The notes beneath the pieces are model-generated. The model had not been told where the DNA came from. It made no database searches and saw nothing but the letters and a program-made list of their open reading frames with translations. From UBA1926 sp002337215 (lineage in GTDB: Bacteria; Planctomycetota; Phycisphaerae; Phycisphaerales; UBA1924), in contig CAXBAF010000022.1 of NCBI GenBank assembly GCA_963973795.1, positions 1 to 64,000 on the forward strand: a DNA stretch of 64,000 bases, read 5' to 3'. This document shows positions 23,814 to 34,779 of this stretch, one piece after another (position 1 is the stretch's first letter; every line of letters begins with the position of its first letter). A program made the translations under genes and the position numbers.

Positions 23814-25235
23814 GAAGGACTGGTGCGCCCTGGTGATCCGCTTCGTCCAATAGACCGCGGCCGCGATCCCCGCGAACAGGGAGGCCCCGATGGTCTGGTG
23901 GGCGGTGGTGATCACGGTTTCGAGCGGATCGATCGTGCGGGCCTCGGCGAGCTGGTCGGCGAGGAGTATGGGTTCGGTCGCGCCGCCCACACCGACCTGC
24001 CAGAGCGCCATGAACCCGAGCACGAACTGGCAGAACACGCCGATGGTGAGCAGCAGCCCGACGCGACGGAGCAGCCTGCCCTCCCGGCTCTCGGGGGTCG
24101 CGCTCCGCATCACCGCCGCTGAGATGACCACCAGCAGGACGACGACGATCGAGAACCCGGCGTGGGCCCAGACCGCGTGCGACCCGTTGGGCAGGTGTCG
24201 GCCCAGGGCTCCGAAGATGAGCTGGATCAGGATCGCGACGGCCGCGAGGTGCGTGAAACGGACGCCCCGCCGCGCGGCGTGGACGGTGCGGTCCGACACC
24301 GTGTCGGCTCGCGTGCTGCCTCGCGCCTCGGCCTGCTCGCGGTCGAGGGGGCTCAGCTTGCAGGCGGTGATGATCGCGAAAGCGAGCACGAGCTGCGCGA
24401 AGACCCCGTGGACGGCGGCGAGCCCCGAAGACACCGCCCCGACGCGGATCGCCCCGAAAACGCCCTGGGTGATGACGAGCAGCAAAAGAACGACCGTGAA
24501 GACCTTGGGAACTTTGCGCCGCTCGATCGCGAAGGCGAAGACAACCAGCGCGATCGCGTTGAGGCCGACGAGGGTGCCGAACAGGCGGTGGGTGTGCTCG
24601 AGGAAGATCCGGGGCTCGGCCATCATGCTGAGGGGGAGGAGTGCCGAGAACGCACCGTACGAGGTCACGCTGTCTGGGACCGCCATCCCCGACTCGGTGC
24701 CGGTGACCGCGCCGCCGATAAACAAGAGCGGGAAGAAGCTTGCGACCACGACGATCGCGAAGCGACCGAGCCATACGCCGGGTCTGGGGGTGGCCGGCCG
24801 GCTCGGGAACGAGGCGGCGAGACCGCCCGCGATGACGCCGCCGAGCGTGGTGACCAAGAGATAGCCCAGGATGATGGTGGGGGCCTCGGCGCGGAATCGG
24901 TTGGCGGCGGTCGCCATCGCGTCGGCGGAGTCGGCCTGTTCACCAAGTATCGAGCCCAGGATCAGGAGATTGAGCGTGCCGGTGATCAGGCCCCCGAAAA
25001 GGGCAACGCGGAACGGGTGGCGGGCGCGCCGCGAGACCCAAAGCAGGCTGATGACGAGGGTTAGAGTCAGGATCGCAGCAGCCCATTGACTCGGGACAGC
25101 GAGGCCAGGCAGATGGGTGACCCACCAGACCACCCATGTCGCGATCGTCGCGGTGAACCCGGCGACGGTGGCGGCCTGGGCCGTGAAGGGTGCGGCGATG
25201 TGGGTCATGTGCTCGGCGGACTGGCGTGTGGTCAT
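23811..25235 (-). CDS. ctaA: Heme A synthase-like COX15/CtaA protein with N-terminal membrane extension
   Basis: The predicted product has 474 residues from the ATG at 25235; no strong ribosome-binding site is visible. Residues ~145-474 match the COX15/CtaA fold: GRFAIVVVASFFPLLFIGGAVTGTESG, the EHTHR motif (heme ligand region), ITQGVFGAIRVG, AVHGVFAQLVLA, then a second half (THLAAVAILIQLIFGALGRH, AHQTIGASLFAG). CtaA oxidises the methyl of heme O to make heme A for aa3-type oxidases such as the coxBAC products nearby. About 140 N-terminal residues add roughly four membrane helices (WVVWWVTHLPGL, ILTLTLVISLLWV, LITGTLNLLILG, IILGYLLVTTLGGVIAGG), longer than typical CtaA. The gene is transcribed divergently from the respiratory operon. 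No ctaB is in the window. Confidence 0.85.
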   Translation of the reverse strand: MTTRQSAEHMTHIAAPFTAQAATVAGFTATIATWVVWWVTHLPGLAVPSQWAAAILTLTLVISLLWVSRRARHPFRVALFGGLITGTLNLLILGSILGEQADSADAMATAANRFRAEAPTIILGYLLVTTLGGVIAGGLAASFPSRPATPRPGVWLGRFAIVVVASFFPLLFIGGAVTGTESGMAVPDSVTSYGAFSALLPLSMMAEPRIFLEHTHRLFGTLVGLNAIALVVFAFAIERRKVPKVFTVVLLLLVITQGVFGAIRVGAVSSGLAAVHGVFAQLVLAFAIITACKLSPLDREQAEARGSTRADTVSDRTVHAARRGVRFTHLAAVAILIQLIFGALGRHLPNGSHAVWAHAGFSIVVVLLVVISAAVMRSATPESREGRLLRRVGLLLTIGVFCQFVLGFMALWQVGVGGATEPILLADQLAEARTIDPLETVITTAHQTIGASLFAGIAAAVYWTKRITRAHQSF

Positions 25236-25328
25236 TGGGGGATTGTTCCCGTGTCGAGGAGAGCATGCTGGGCCCAGTATCGAGGCCGTTCCGGAGTGTA
25301 GGCAATTCTCGGTAAACAAGAATAAATG

Positions 25329-25351
25329 CAATTGAGACTCGTTCTCAATTG
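25329..25351. promoter_or_regulatory. Fur-box-like palindrome between ctaA and actA
   Basis: CAATTGAGA-CTCGT-TCTCAATTG is a perfect 9-bp inverted repeat. Its core, TTGAGACTCGTTCTCAA, resembles classical Fur boxes of the TGAGAATCATTCTCA type. It lies 94 bp before the ctaA start and ~213 bp before actA, so it could control either or both. The rest of the 329-bp divergent region (25236-25564) shows no gene. Confidence 0.5.
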
Positions 25352-25564
25352 GCGATTCTGGGCCGTTACGGGGGTGTCGGCGTTCTCGCGGCTGGATTTT
25401 TTTCTGTTGGGCAGCAACATCGGCGGAGGCGGATTGTGTACGCTTCGCCCATTCTCCGGGGCGGCCACGACCTGTCGTGGTTGTGTGTCGTTCCGCGGAG
25501 TTTTCGGACTTTGCTCGCCGAGAGGATCGACCTCCGGCTGGCTATGCAGACCGGAGGCCTTGTC

Positions 25565-26260
25565 TTGGCAGGCTTGTTTCCGAAATGGATGAACGCGCTC
25601 CCGACTCTGGGCGCGGTGGCCGGGCTCGGCGGCGCGGTCAGCGTCGTTGCGGGCGGGTGGTACTGGCTGACGCCCGACTTCTGGGAGGTCGGGTTCATGC
25701 CCGAGCAGCCCGGGTCTGGGTTCAACCATCAGATCCACGCGGGCACGCTCGGCATCGATTGCCGGTATTGCCACACGCACGTCGAGGACAGCAAGCACAG
25801 CAATGTGCCGAGCGTCGCGACGTGCTACGGCTGCCACAGCGAGGGGAAGATCGCCGATTCGACGGTCCCCGCTGACAAGGTGCAGTTCATCCGCAGCGCC
25901 TACGCCGAGGGCGCGACGATCGAGTGGGAGAACATCCACGTCGTTCCCGATTACGCGAACTTCCCGCACCATGTTCACGTGAACGCGGGTGTGTCGTGCT
26001 ACTCGTGCCACGGCCAGATCCGGGGCATGCCGGTCGTCTATCAGGACCAGAGCCTCGCGATGGGATGGTGTCTCGATTGCCACCGCAACCCTGAGGAGTT
26101 CCTCGTGCCTCCGGAGATGGTCACGGACCTGATCTGGGTCGAGCAGGAGTGGATGAGCAAGCCTGTGGAGGATCGGGTGCACAACGGGATGACCCCCGAG
26201 TCGCTCCTCGAGAATCTCAAGAACAACCCGCCGCAGCACTGCGCGGCCTGTCACTACTGA
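25565..26260 (+). CDS. actA: Alternative Complex III subunit ActA (pentaheme cytochrome c)
   Basis: The predicted product has 231 residues. I prefer the TTG at 25565, because GGAGG lies 7 nt upstream and the protein then begins LAGLFPKWMNALP, close to the family N-terminus; ATG at 25544 is the alternative. A membrane anchor spans ~14-36. Five CxxCH motifs follow (CRYCH, CYGCH, CYSCH, CLDCH, CAACH), the last at the extreme C-terminus (CAACHY). In Alternative Complex III, which oxidises menaquinol/ubiquinol and passes electrons to cytochrome c or directly to an oxidase, ActA is the multiheme periplasmic subunit. It is the first gene of a 13-gene plus-strand run. Confidence 0.92.
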   Translation: MAGLFPKWMNALPTLGAVAGLGGAVSVVAGGWYWLTPDFWEVGFMPEQPGSGFNHQIHAGTLGIDCRYCHTHVEDSKHSNVPSVATCYGCHSEGKIADSTVPADKVQFIRSAYAEGATIEWENIHVVPDYANFPHHVHVNAGVSCYSCHGQIRGMPVVYQDQSLAMGWCLDCHRNPEEFLVPPEMVTDLIWVEQEWMSKPVEDRVHNGMTPESLLENLKNNPPQHCAACHY

Positions 26261-26314
26261 TCCCCGGCGAGACCGCCGGTCCGGATCGGTTCGCCGCCGC
26301 GGAGGACCGTTGAT

Positions 26315-29300
26315 ATGAGCACGATCGACCAGTGCCCGTCCACGAAGGGCAAGATCGAAATCGATGACACGCGACCCGAGATGGGTCCCGATGCGCTGCA
26401 CGAGAGCGCTGGTGGTACCGTCACGTCCCGTCGTGGGCAGCGCTATTGGCGCAGCGCCGAGGACTTCGCCGACGACCCGTCGTACCGCGCGTTCGTGAAC
26501 CGTGAGTTCCCGGCGGGGGCGAGCGAGCTCGCGTTCGAGGACGGCGAGAACGGCGAAGCCGGCGCGGGCGAGAGCCGACGCGGGTTCCTGAAGCTGATGG
26601 GCGCGAGCCTCGCGCTCGCTGGGGCGGCGACGATCCCCGGCTGTCGTCGGCCCGAGCACCTGATCGTCCCCTACACCGACGAGCCCGAGCACGTCGTTCC
26701 CGGCAAGCCGCTCTACTTCGCGACGAGCATGCCCCTCGCGGGCGGCGGCGCGGAGGGTCTGCTGGTCGAGACGCATCAGGGCCGGCCGACCAAGATCGAG
26801 GGCAACCCGCTGCACCCAACCAACCGGGGCAAGAGCAGCGTGTGGAGCCAGGCGTCGATCCTGGAGACTTATGACCCGGATCGCCTGAAGTTCCCGACGT
26901 ACAACAACCCGGCCCGGGGGCGTCTCGACGCGACCTGGGACGATTTCAAGAGCTGGTGGTCCAGCGAGGGCAAGCAAGCGGCGGCCGCGAACGGCGGCGC
27001 CGGGCTCGCGGTCATCTGCGACAAGAAGACGAGCCCCACGCTCGACGGCCTGCGCGAGCGGCTTCTCAACGAATACCCCAACGCGACGTGGGTCTGGTGG
27101 GACCCGGCCGACAGCCGGCGCAGCTCGCTCGAGGGCACCGAGATCGCGTTCGGCTCGCCGCGTCGCGTGCTGCACGATTTCGACGGCGCCGAAGCGGTGC
27201 TGAGCCTCGACGCGGACTTCCTCACGGAAGGTCCCAACCACATCAACGAGTCGCGTTCGTTCGCGGCGACGCGCCGGGTCGAAAAATCGGGCGACGCGAT
27301 GAGCAGGCTCTATGTCTGCGAGGCCCACCCGAGCGGCACGGGCTCAATGGCCGACCACCGCTGGCGGATGGCACCGAGCCAGACCACGGCGTTCGCGGCG
27401 CGGGTCGCGTCGCTGGTGCTGAACGGTTCGTCAGCCGCGGGCGTCGTCGGGTCGATCCCGGCGTCGGCCTTGAGCGAGGCAGACGAAGCGCGGGCGCAGG
27501 CGGTCGCGGCGGACCTGAAGCGGGCCGGTCGGCACGCGGTCGTCGTTGCCGGGAACACACAGCCCGCCCAGGTGCACGCACTCGCGGCCGCGATGAACTC
27601 GGCGTTGGGCGCGAAGGTCAAGTATCTCGCGACGAGCGCGACCGAGGCGTCCCACCCGCTGCTTTCGCTCGCGGGGCTCACCGACAAGATGGACGCGGGG
27701 TCGATCTCGACGGTCGTGACCATCAACGCGAACCCGGTGCACGACGCGCCGGGCGGGCTGGGCTTCGCCGAGGCGTTCGCGGGTGTCGCAGCGAACGGCG
27801 GCGCCACGATCGCGCTGAGCACGATGCCGACCGAAACGACCCAGGCATCGACCTGGGAGCTCAACGCGGCGACGTTCCTCGAGAGCTGGGGAGACACCGA
27901 GTCGTACGACGGCACGGTGTCGGCGATCCAGCCCATGATCGCGCCCCTCTACGAGCCCGCGATGAGCGAGAACGAGTTCGTCGCGTACCTCGCGGGCGTC
28001 GAATCGCCCGACGGGCACACGCTGCTCAGCGAGGCGTGGACCGCGGCCCTCGGCGCGAGCGGCTTCGACAAGAAGTTCCGCCGGGCCCTCCACGACGGCT
28101 TCGTCTCCGGCAACAGCGATTGGCGGGACGAGAACGCCCGTCTGAACGTTCGCGGCGTCTCCGACGCGGTGCGTGGGCTGACGCTCGGCTCCGCGCCGAC
28201 GGCCGAGTCGCTCGAGGTCGTCTTCGAGACGGGCCGGATCGGCGACGGTCGCTACTGGAACAACGGCTGGCTGCAGGAACTTCCCCAGAAGGGCACGAGC
28301 GTCGTCTGGGAGAACCCGGTTGTCCTGAGCCCCGCGACGGCCGAAGAGCTGCGCCTGCTGCCCAAGGGCGGCATGGCGGGCATGTACACCCGCGCCCAGA
28401 TCCCCCAGGCCCGCCTCGCGACGCTGACCATCAACGGCGTCGAGCAGGAGGTCGCGGTCTGGGTCTGCCCGGGCGTCGCCGACGGCGTCGCGCACGTGCA
28501 ACTGGGGTACGGCCGGACGACCGGCAACGTCGGCAACGGCGTCGGCTTCAACGCCTACCCCCTCCGCACCCCCGCGGCGATGAGCACGGCCTCTGGCGCG
28601 ACGCTCGAGCGGTCGGGCGGGTCGCGTGATCTCGCGAGCACGCAGAACCACTGGAGCCTCGAGGGCCGGACGACGATCGTCCGCGCGATCGACAAGAAGT
28701 GGTTCGACGAACACGCGGATTCGCCCCGGGTCGATGAGAAGGACCTGATCTACAAGACCGAGCGACGGACCGACGCGCTCAACCTCGCCGAGCAGATGGG
28801 CGAGATGAGCCACACGCCCGACAACGTCGGGGCGTACAAGAACCCGTTCAACGAGTCGGCGGTCGATCCGAAGGCCGGCGCGCGGTACGCCCAGGGCCCG
28901 CAGTGGGGGATGACGATCGACCTGTCCTCGTGCACCGGGTGCAACCTGTGCACGGTGGCGTGCCAGAGCGAGAACAACATCCCGATCGTGGGGCGGACCG
29001 AGGTCGCCAAGGGCCGGGAGATGCAGTGGATCCGCGTGGACCGCTACTTCTCTGGCGATGATCTCAACGAGCCCGAGGAGATGATCGGGCAGCCCGTCGC
29101 GTGCGTGCACTGCGAGAACGCGCCGTGCGAAACGGTGTGCCCGGTGACGGCGACCGTGCACGGCCCCGAGGGCACGAACAACATGGCGTACAACCGCTGC
29201 ATCGGCACGCGGTACTGCGCCAACAACTGCCCCTACAAGGTCCGCCGGTTCAACTTCTTCGACTACGCCGTCACAAAGTACAACGGCGCGTTCCTGGGGT

Positions 29301-29962
29301 CCGAAGCGGTCTTCGGCGACGAGGGCATCGACCAGAAGAAGTTCAACAAGAACCTGATCCCGCCGCGTCTTCGCGAGAAGCTCGACGAGATCAGCAAGAT
29401 GAAGAACAACCCGGATGTCACGGTCCGCAGCCGGGGTGTGATGGAGAAGTGCACCTACTGCATCCAGCGGGTCAACGCGGCCCGGCAGGAGAGCAAGGTG
29501 AAGGGGCACTGGACCGAGTCCGCCCCGATCCCCGACGGGTTCTTCCAGGTCGCCTGCCAGCAGGCGTGCCCCAGCGATTCGATCGTCTTCGGCGACATCC
29601 TCGATGAGTCGAGCGAGGTGCACGCGAGCCGGATGAGCGAGCGGTCGTACATGCTGCTCGGCTATCTGAACACGCGGCCCCGCACGAGCCACATGCTCCG
29701 GGTCCGCAACCCCAACGAGCCGCTGCTGAAGATGGAACTCGCCTGGCGCGGGATGAGCGAGTCGGAGATCGAGGAGTACCTCAAGGATCCGCTCGCGCAT
29801 CACGGCGGCGGCCACGGCGACCACGGCCATGACGCCGGCCACGATGAGAACGGGCACGGCGATGGCGAGGGCGGCGACAGCCACGGCGAGCACTCGTTCG
29901 TGGACCCCGCCAAGCGATTCATGGACGAGGGATACCGCGCGAGCCTGCGGGTGCTCTCCTGA
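26315..29962 (+). CDS. actB: Alternative Complex III subunit ActB (molybdopterin-like plus iron-sulfur fusion)
   Basis: The predicted product has 1215 residues. An N-terminal cytoplasmic segment precedes an internal Tat motif, ESRRGFLKLMGAS (~86-98), and PGCRRPEHL. Residues ~110-830 form the molybdopterin oxidoreductase-like domain, which in characterised complexes lacks the cofactor. The C-terminal part is a ferredoxin-like module with Cys clusters CTGCNLCTVACQ (~874), CVHCENAPCETVCPV, CIGTRYCANNCPY and CTYCIQ, giving sites for four [Fe-S] clusters. The C-terminus (~1160-1205) is strikingly His/Gly/Asp-rich (HHGGGHGDHGHDAGHDENGH). The ATG follows GAGGA. Electrons are thought to run from the quinol site of ActC through ActB to the ActA hemes. 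Confidence 0.95.
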   Translation: MSTIDQCPSTKGKIEIDDTRPEMGPDALHESAGGTVTSRRGQRYWRSAEDFADDPSYRAFVNREFPAGASELAFEDGENGEAGAGESRRGFLKLMGASLALAGAATIPGCRRPEHLIVPYTDEPEHVVPGKPLYFATSMPLAGGGAEGLLVETHQGRPTKIEGNPLHPTNRGKSSVWSQASILETYDPDRLKFPTYNNPARGRLDATWDDFKSWWSSEGKQAAAANGGAGLAVICDKKTSPTLDGLRERLLNEYPNATWVWWDPADSRRSSLEGTEIAFGSPRRVLHDFDGAEAVLSLDADFLTEGPNHINESRSFAATRRVEKSGDAMSRLYVCEAHPSGTGSMADHRWRMAPSQTTAFAARVASLVLNGSSAAGVVGSIPASALSEADEARAQAVAADLKRAGRHAVVVAGNTQPAQVHALAAAMNSALGAKVKYLATSATEASHPLLSLAGLTDKMDAGSISTVVTINANPVHDAPGGLGFAEAFAGVAANGGATIALSTMPTETTQASTWELNAATFLESWGDTESYDGTVSAIQPMIAPLYEPAMSENEFVAYLAGVESPDGHTLLSEAWTAALGASGFDKKFRRALHDGFVSGNSDWRDENARLNVRGVSDAVRGLTLGSAPTAESLEVVFETGRIGDGRYWNNGWLQELPQKGTSVVWENPVVLSPATAEELRLLPKGGMAGMYTRAQIPQARLATLTINGVEQEVAVWVCPGVADGVAHVQLGYGRTTGNVGNGVGFNAYPLRTPAAMSTASGATLERSGGSRDLASTQNHWSLEGRTTIVRAIDKKWFDEHADSPRVDEKDLIYKTERRTDALNLAEQMGEMSHTPDNVGAYKNPFNESAVDPKAGARYAQGPQWGMTIDLSSCTGCNLCTVACQSENNIPIVGRTEVAKGREMQWIRVDRYFSGDDLNEPEEMIGQPVACVHCENAPCETVCPVTATVHGPEGTNNMAYNRCIGTRYCANNCPYKVRRFNFFDYAVTKYNGAFLGSEAVFGDEGIDQKKFNKNLIPPRLREKLDEISKMKNNPDVTVRSRGVMEKCTYCIQRVNAARQESKVKGHWTESAPIPDGFFQVACQQACPSDSIVFGDILDESSEVHASRMSERSYMLLGYLNTRPRTSHMLRVRNPNEPLLKMELAWRGMSESEIEEYLKDPLAHHGGGHGDHGHDAGHDENGHGDGEGGDSHGEHSFVDPAKRFMDEGYRASLRVLS

Positions 29963-30069
29963 GTTTCGATTCCCGCGTTTCGAGTTGTGAGTCTCGAGAT
30001 GGTGTCGAAGAAACGGTTCGATGAACGCCGCGGACGTGCGGCGAGGTTTGCAGATCGGAGACTGAGCGC

Positions 30070-31740
<1,671 letters not shown>

Positions 31741-31741
31741 G

Positions 31742-32356
31742 ATGAGCATTGTCCAGACCGTTGCTGACTATCTCCCGATCGTGCCCAAGCCGCGTCCGAA
31801 GTACGTCACCGAGAACGGCAAGCGCGTGCACGGCCTGATCGCCGAGTATGACACGCCCGCCGACGTGTACCACGCGGCCGAGAAGATCCGCGACGCGGGC
31901 TACAAGAAGTGGGATGTCCACAGCCCCTTCCCGATCCACGGGATCGAAGAGGCGATGGGCGTCAAGCGGACCATCCTGCCCTACATCGTCTTCAAGGTGG
32001 GCCTGGGCGGCGCGTTCGGCGGCTGGCTCCTGCAGTACTGGATCACCGCGGTCGATTACACCGGGTTCACCGTGCAGGGCAAGCCCTACGGCGCGTGGGA
32101 ACCGTTCACGATGATCATCTTCGAGCTCGGCGTGCTGCACGCGGCCTTCGCGGCCCTCATCGGCATGCTCATGCTCAACGGGCTGCCCCGCTGGAACCAC
32201 CCGCTGTTCAGCAGCGACCGCTTCCTGGGCACGAGCCAGGGCAAGTTCATGATCGGGATCGAGGCGACCGACAAGTCGTTCGACCCCGAGGCGAGCCGAG
32301 CGCTGCTCGAGAGCACGGGCGGCAACGACATCGAGATCATCGAGGACGACGACTAA
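31742..32356 (+). CDS. actD: Alternative Complex III subunit ActD (DUF3341)
   Basis: The predicted product has 204 residues. DUF3341 landmarks include GLIAEYDTPADVYHAAEKIRDAGY, WDVHSPFPIHGIEEAMGVK and GKPYGAWEPFTMIIFELGV. Two membrane helices lie in the middle (KVGLGGAFGGWLLQYWI and FELGVLHAAFAALIGML). ActD is a small accessory membrane subunit of Alternative Complex III. An AAGGGGGG site overlaps the end of actC. The C-terminus is acidic (EIIEDDD). Confidence 0.93.
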   Translation: MSIVQTVADYLPIVPKPRPKYVTENGKRVHGLIAEYDTPADVYHAAEKIRDAGYKKWDVHSPFPIHGIEEAMGVKRTILPYIVFKVGLGGAFGGWLLQYWITAVDYTGFTVQGKPYGAWEPFTMIIFELGVLHAAFAALIGMLMLNGLPRWNHPLFSSDRFLGTSQGKFMIGIEATDKSFDPEASRALLESTGGNDIEIIEDDD

Positions 32357-32414
32357 AACGCAACGCCCCGCGTCGGCGCGTCGATCTCGACGCCCGGCGG
32401 GGACAGGACGCACC

Positions 32415-33239
32415 ATGACCACGACTCCCACACCCAGCACGAAACCCAGCACGTCACCCGGCAAGTCGCTGGGTCTCGCGCTGCTCGCGGCGCTCTCGGC
32501 GATCCCCCTCGCGGGCTGCCGGGGCGAGCGGACCGACGCGAGCCCGCGTCAGTTCTTCCCCGACATGGACAAGCAGCAGCGATGGGACCCCCAGGAGGCG
32601 AGCGATTTCTTCGCCGACGGGCGTGTCGCGCGGCCCACACCAGAGCACGCCGTCGCGTTCGCGTCGGCGGAGTTCGATGTCGCGGCCCACGCCGATAAGG
32701 CCTGGGCCGAGGGCTATATGGCCGAGCGAGCCGCGATGCTGAAAGACAACGACGCGGTCTACACCGGCAAGGTGGTCGAGTCGGACGGTTTCGAGTCGTA
32801 CCTCGATGCCATCCCCGTCACCGTCAGCCGCGAGATGATCGAACGCGGCCAGCATCAGTACAACATCTACTGCGTCGCCTGCCACGGCTTCGCGGGCGAC
32901 GGTGCCGGCATGGTCGGCAAGAAGTGGTCCTACCCGCCCGCGAACCTGACCGGAGAGGTCTATCGAGACCGAACCAACCGTCAGGGCAAGGACGGTTATC
33001 TCTTCGAGACCATCCTCAACGGCGTCTGGGCACCCGACGGCACCAACAAAATGCCCGGCTACAAGCACGCGCTCAACGAGATGGATGCCTGGGCGGTTGT
33101 CGCGTATCTCCGCACGCTCCAGAAAGCCCGCGGCTCGTCGTGGGAAGACCTGACCCCCGACCAGCAGGCCAAGCTCGGCAGGCCCACGCCCGCGTCGGCG
33201 AGCCCGGAAGCCGGCGCCACGGAAGGCGGTAACTCGTGA
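32415..33239 (+). CDS. actE: Alternative Complex III subunit ActE (monoheme cytochrome c lipoprotein)
   Basis: The predicted product has 274 residues. A lipoprotein signal ends at LAGC with lipid-acceptor Cys35. The cytochrome c domain begins near residue 135, with CVACH at 153-157 and a later Met (NKMPGYKHALNEMDAW) as likely axial ligand. ActE is the monoheme electron-transfer subunit that hands electrons toward the oxidase. The C-terminus is Ala/Ser/Glu-rich and disordered. The stop codon overlaps the actF GTG start by 4 nt. Confidence 0.93.
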   Translation: MTTTPTPSTKPSTSPGKSLGLALLAALSAIPLAGCRGERTDASPRQFFPDMDKQQRWDPQEASDFFADGRVARPTPEHAVAFASAEFDVAAHADKAWAEGYMAERAAMLKDNDAVYTGKVVESDGFESYLDAIPVTVSREMIERGQHQYNIYCVACHGFAGDGAGMVGKKWSYPPANLTGEVYRDRTNRQGKDGYLFETILNGVWAPDGTNKMPGYKHALNEMDAWAVVAYLRTLQKARGSSWEDLTPDQQAKLGRPTPASASPEAGATEGGNS

Positions 33240-34594
33240 TCCGTATTGAGAAGAACTACGACGGCACCGTCACCCCGGCCCCCTCGCCCGCCAAGCACGG
33301 CGAGGGACCGGTCATGACCGATGACCTGTACGAAAAGCGTCTCGCCGCGCTCGCCGCCAACCCGGCGCTGCAGGGCGAGAACGTCCGGCTCCCCGAGTCC
33401 GCGGGCGCAGGGATCCGCGGCGGGCTCGCGGTGGTGGGGGTGGGCTGCCTTGCGCTGACCGCCCTCGGCGCCGTCGTGCACAGCCCGACGCACGCCCTCG
33501 CGTCCTTCGAGGTCGCGGTGTTCACCGTGCTCGCGATCTGCCTGGGCTCGCTGTTCTTCACGATGCTCTTCCAGGCGATCAACGCGTACTGGCCCGTGAC
33601 GTTCCGCCGGCAGTTGGAGCAGGCCGCCGGCCTGATCTGGCTCCCCCTGCTCGGCATGGTCGCCGTGGTGCTCATCGAATTGTTCTCGAGCCTGTTCACC
33701 GGGCACGGCGTGCTGTTCCAGTGGCTCACCGAAGACCCCGGCTATCTGCTCGAGAAGAAGTCCGGGTACCTGAACCTCGGGTTCCTGCTCGTCCGCTTCG
33801 CGATCTACGCCGGCATCTGGCTCTTCCTCGCCCGCTCGATCCTCTCGATGAGCCTCGAGCAGGACGCGACGGGCAACCGGATGCTGACCCGCGCGATCCG
33901 CCGGCGTGCGTCCTGGGGCATCCTCGCCTTCGCGCTCACCGTCGCCTTCGCCTCGTTCGACTTCCTGATGAGCCTCGATTTCCGGTTCTTCAGCACCATG
34001 TGGGGCGTGTATTTCTTCGCCGGGGCCGCGATGAGCGCCCTCGCGGTCACCACGATCACATTCAGCGTGCTCCGTCTGACGGGCCGGCTCACCGGCATCG
34101 TCACCGACGAGCACTACCACGACCTGGGCAAGCTGCTCTTCGCGTTCGGCGCCTGCTTCTGGGCCTACATCGCGTTCAGCCAGTACTTCCTGATCTGGTA
34201 CTCCAACATCCCAGAGGAGACGGCCTACTACGTCTACCGCCAGGAAGGCGGCTGGCAGGTGCTGTCGATGATCCTCGTGATCGGGCACTTCATCATCCCG
34301 TTCATGATCCTCATCAGCCGGAAGGTCAAGAGGAACGTGCTGCTCGCCGCTGTCATGGCCGCGTACCTGCTCATCTTCCAGGTCCTCGATCTCACCTGGA
34401 TCATCCGCCCCATGGCGTACGTCGGCGTCGAGAACCCCGCGGGCCCCGGCTCGTGGTGGATCGATGTCGTCGCGTCGGTCGGTGGGCTCGCCCTGTTCGC
34501 TTCGTTCCTGATGCGGGCGCTCGCGTCGGCCCCGCTGATCCCCATGAAAGATCCGAGGCTCGCGACGACGCTCGAGCACAAGAACTACGTCTGA
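33236..34594 (+). CDS. actF: Alternative Complex III subunit ActF (NrfD-like)
   Basis: The predicted product has 452 residues, starting with GTG inside the last codons of actE (GTGA overlap). About ten membrane helices are present. Landmarks include FTMLFQAINAYWPVTFRRQ, RSILSMSLEQDATGN, FASFDFLMSLDFRFFSTMWGVYFFAG, and FWAYIAFSQYFLIWYSNIPEE. It is a smaller homologue of ActC and the second large membrane subunit of Alternative Complex III, probably involved in proton or quinol handling. The first ~60 residues are polar and cytoplasmic. Confidence 0.93.
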   Translation: MIRIEKNYDGTVTPAPSPAKHGEGPVMTDDLYEKRLAALAANPALQGENVRLPESAGAGIRGGLAVVGVGCLALTALGAVVHSPTHALASFEVAVFTVLAICLGSLFFTMLFQAINAYWPVTFRRQLEQAAGLIWLPLLGMVAVVLIELFSSLFTGHGVLFQWLTEDPGYLLEKKSGYLNLGFLLVRFAIYAGIWLFLARSILSMSLEQDATGNRMLTRAIRRRASWGILAFALTVAFASFDFLMSLDFRFFSTMWGVYFFAGAAMSALAVTTITFSVLRLTGRLTGIVTDEHYHDLGKLLFAFGACFWAYIAFSQYFLIWYSNIPEETAYYVYRQEGGWQVLSMILVIGHFIIPFMILISRKVKRNVLLAAVMAAYLLIFQVLDLTWIIRPMAYVGVENPAGPGSWWIDVVASVGGLALFASFLMRALASAPLIPMKDPRLATTLEHKNYV

Positions 34595-34779
34595 TCCAGT
34601 ACCCCCATCACCCGGCGTGAGGGGGCGAATCGAGTCCGATAATTGTCAGCCGGGCCGAGTCACCTGCCCAGAATCGGGTGGGATGACCCGACAGCGCGTG
34701 CTGGCCTGACAAGAATGATTCCCGCAGGATCGGATTCGGCATCACCCCGAGCCGATCTCGCGAAGCCGTAAGGGACACG

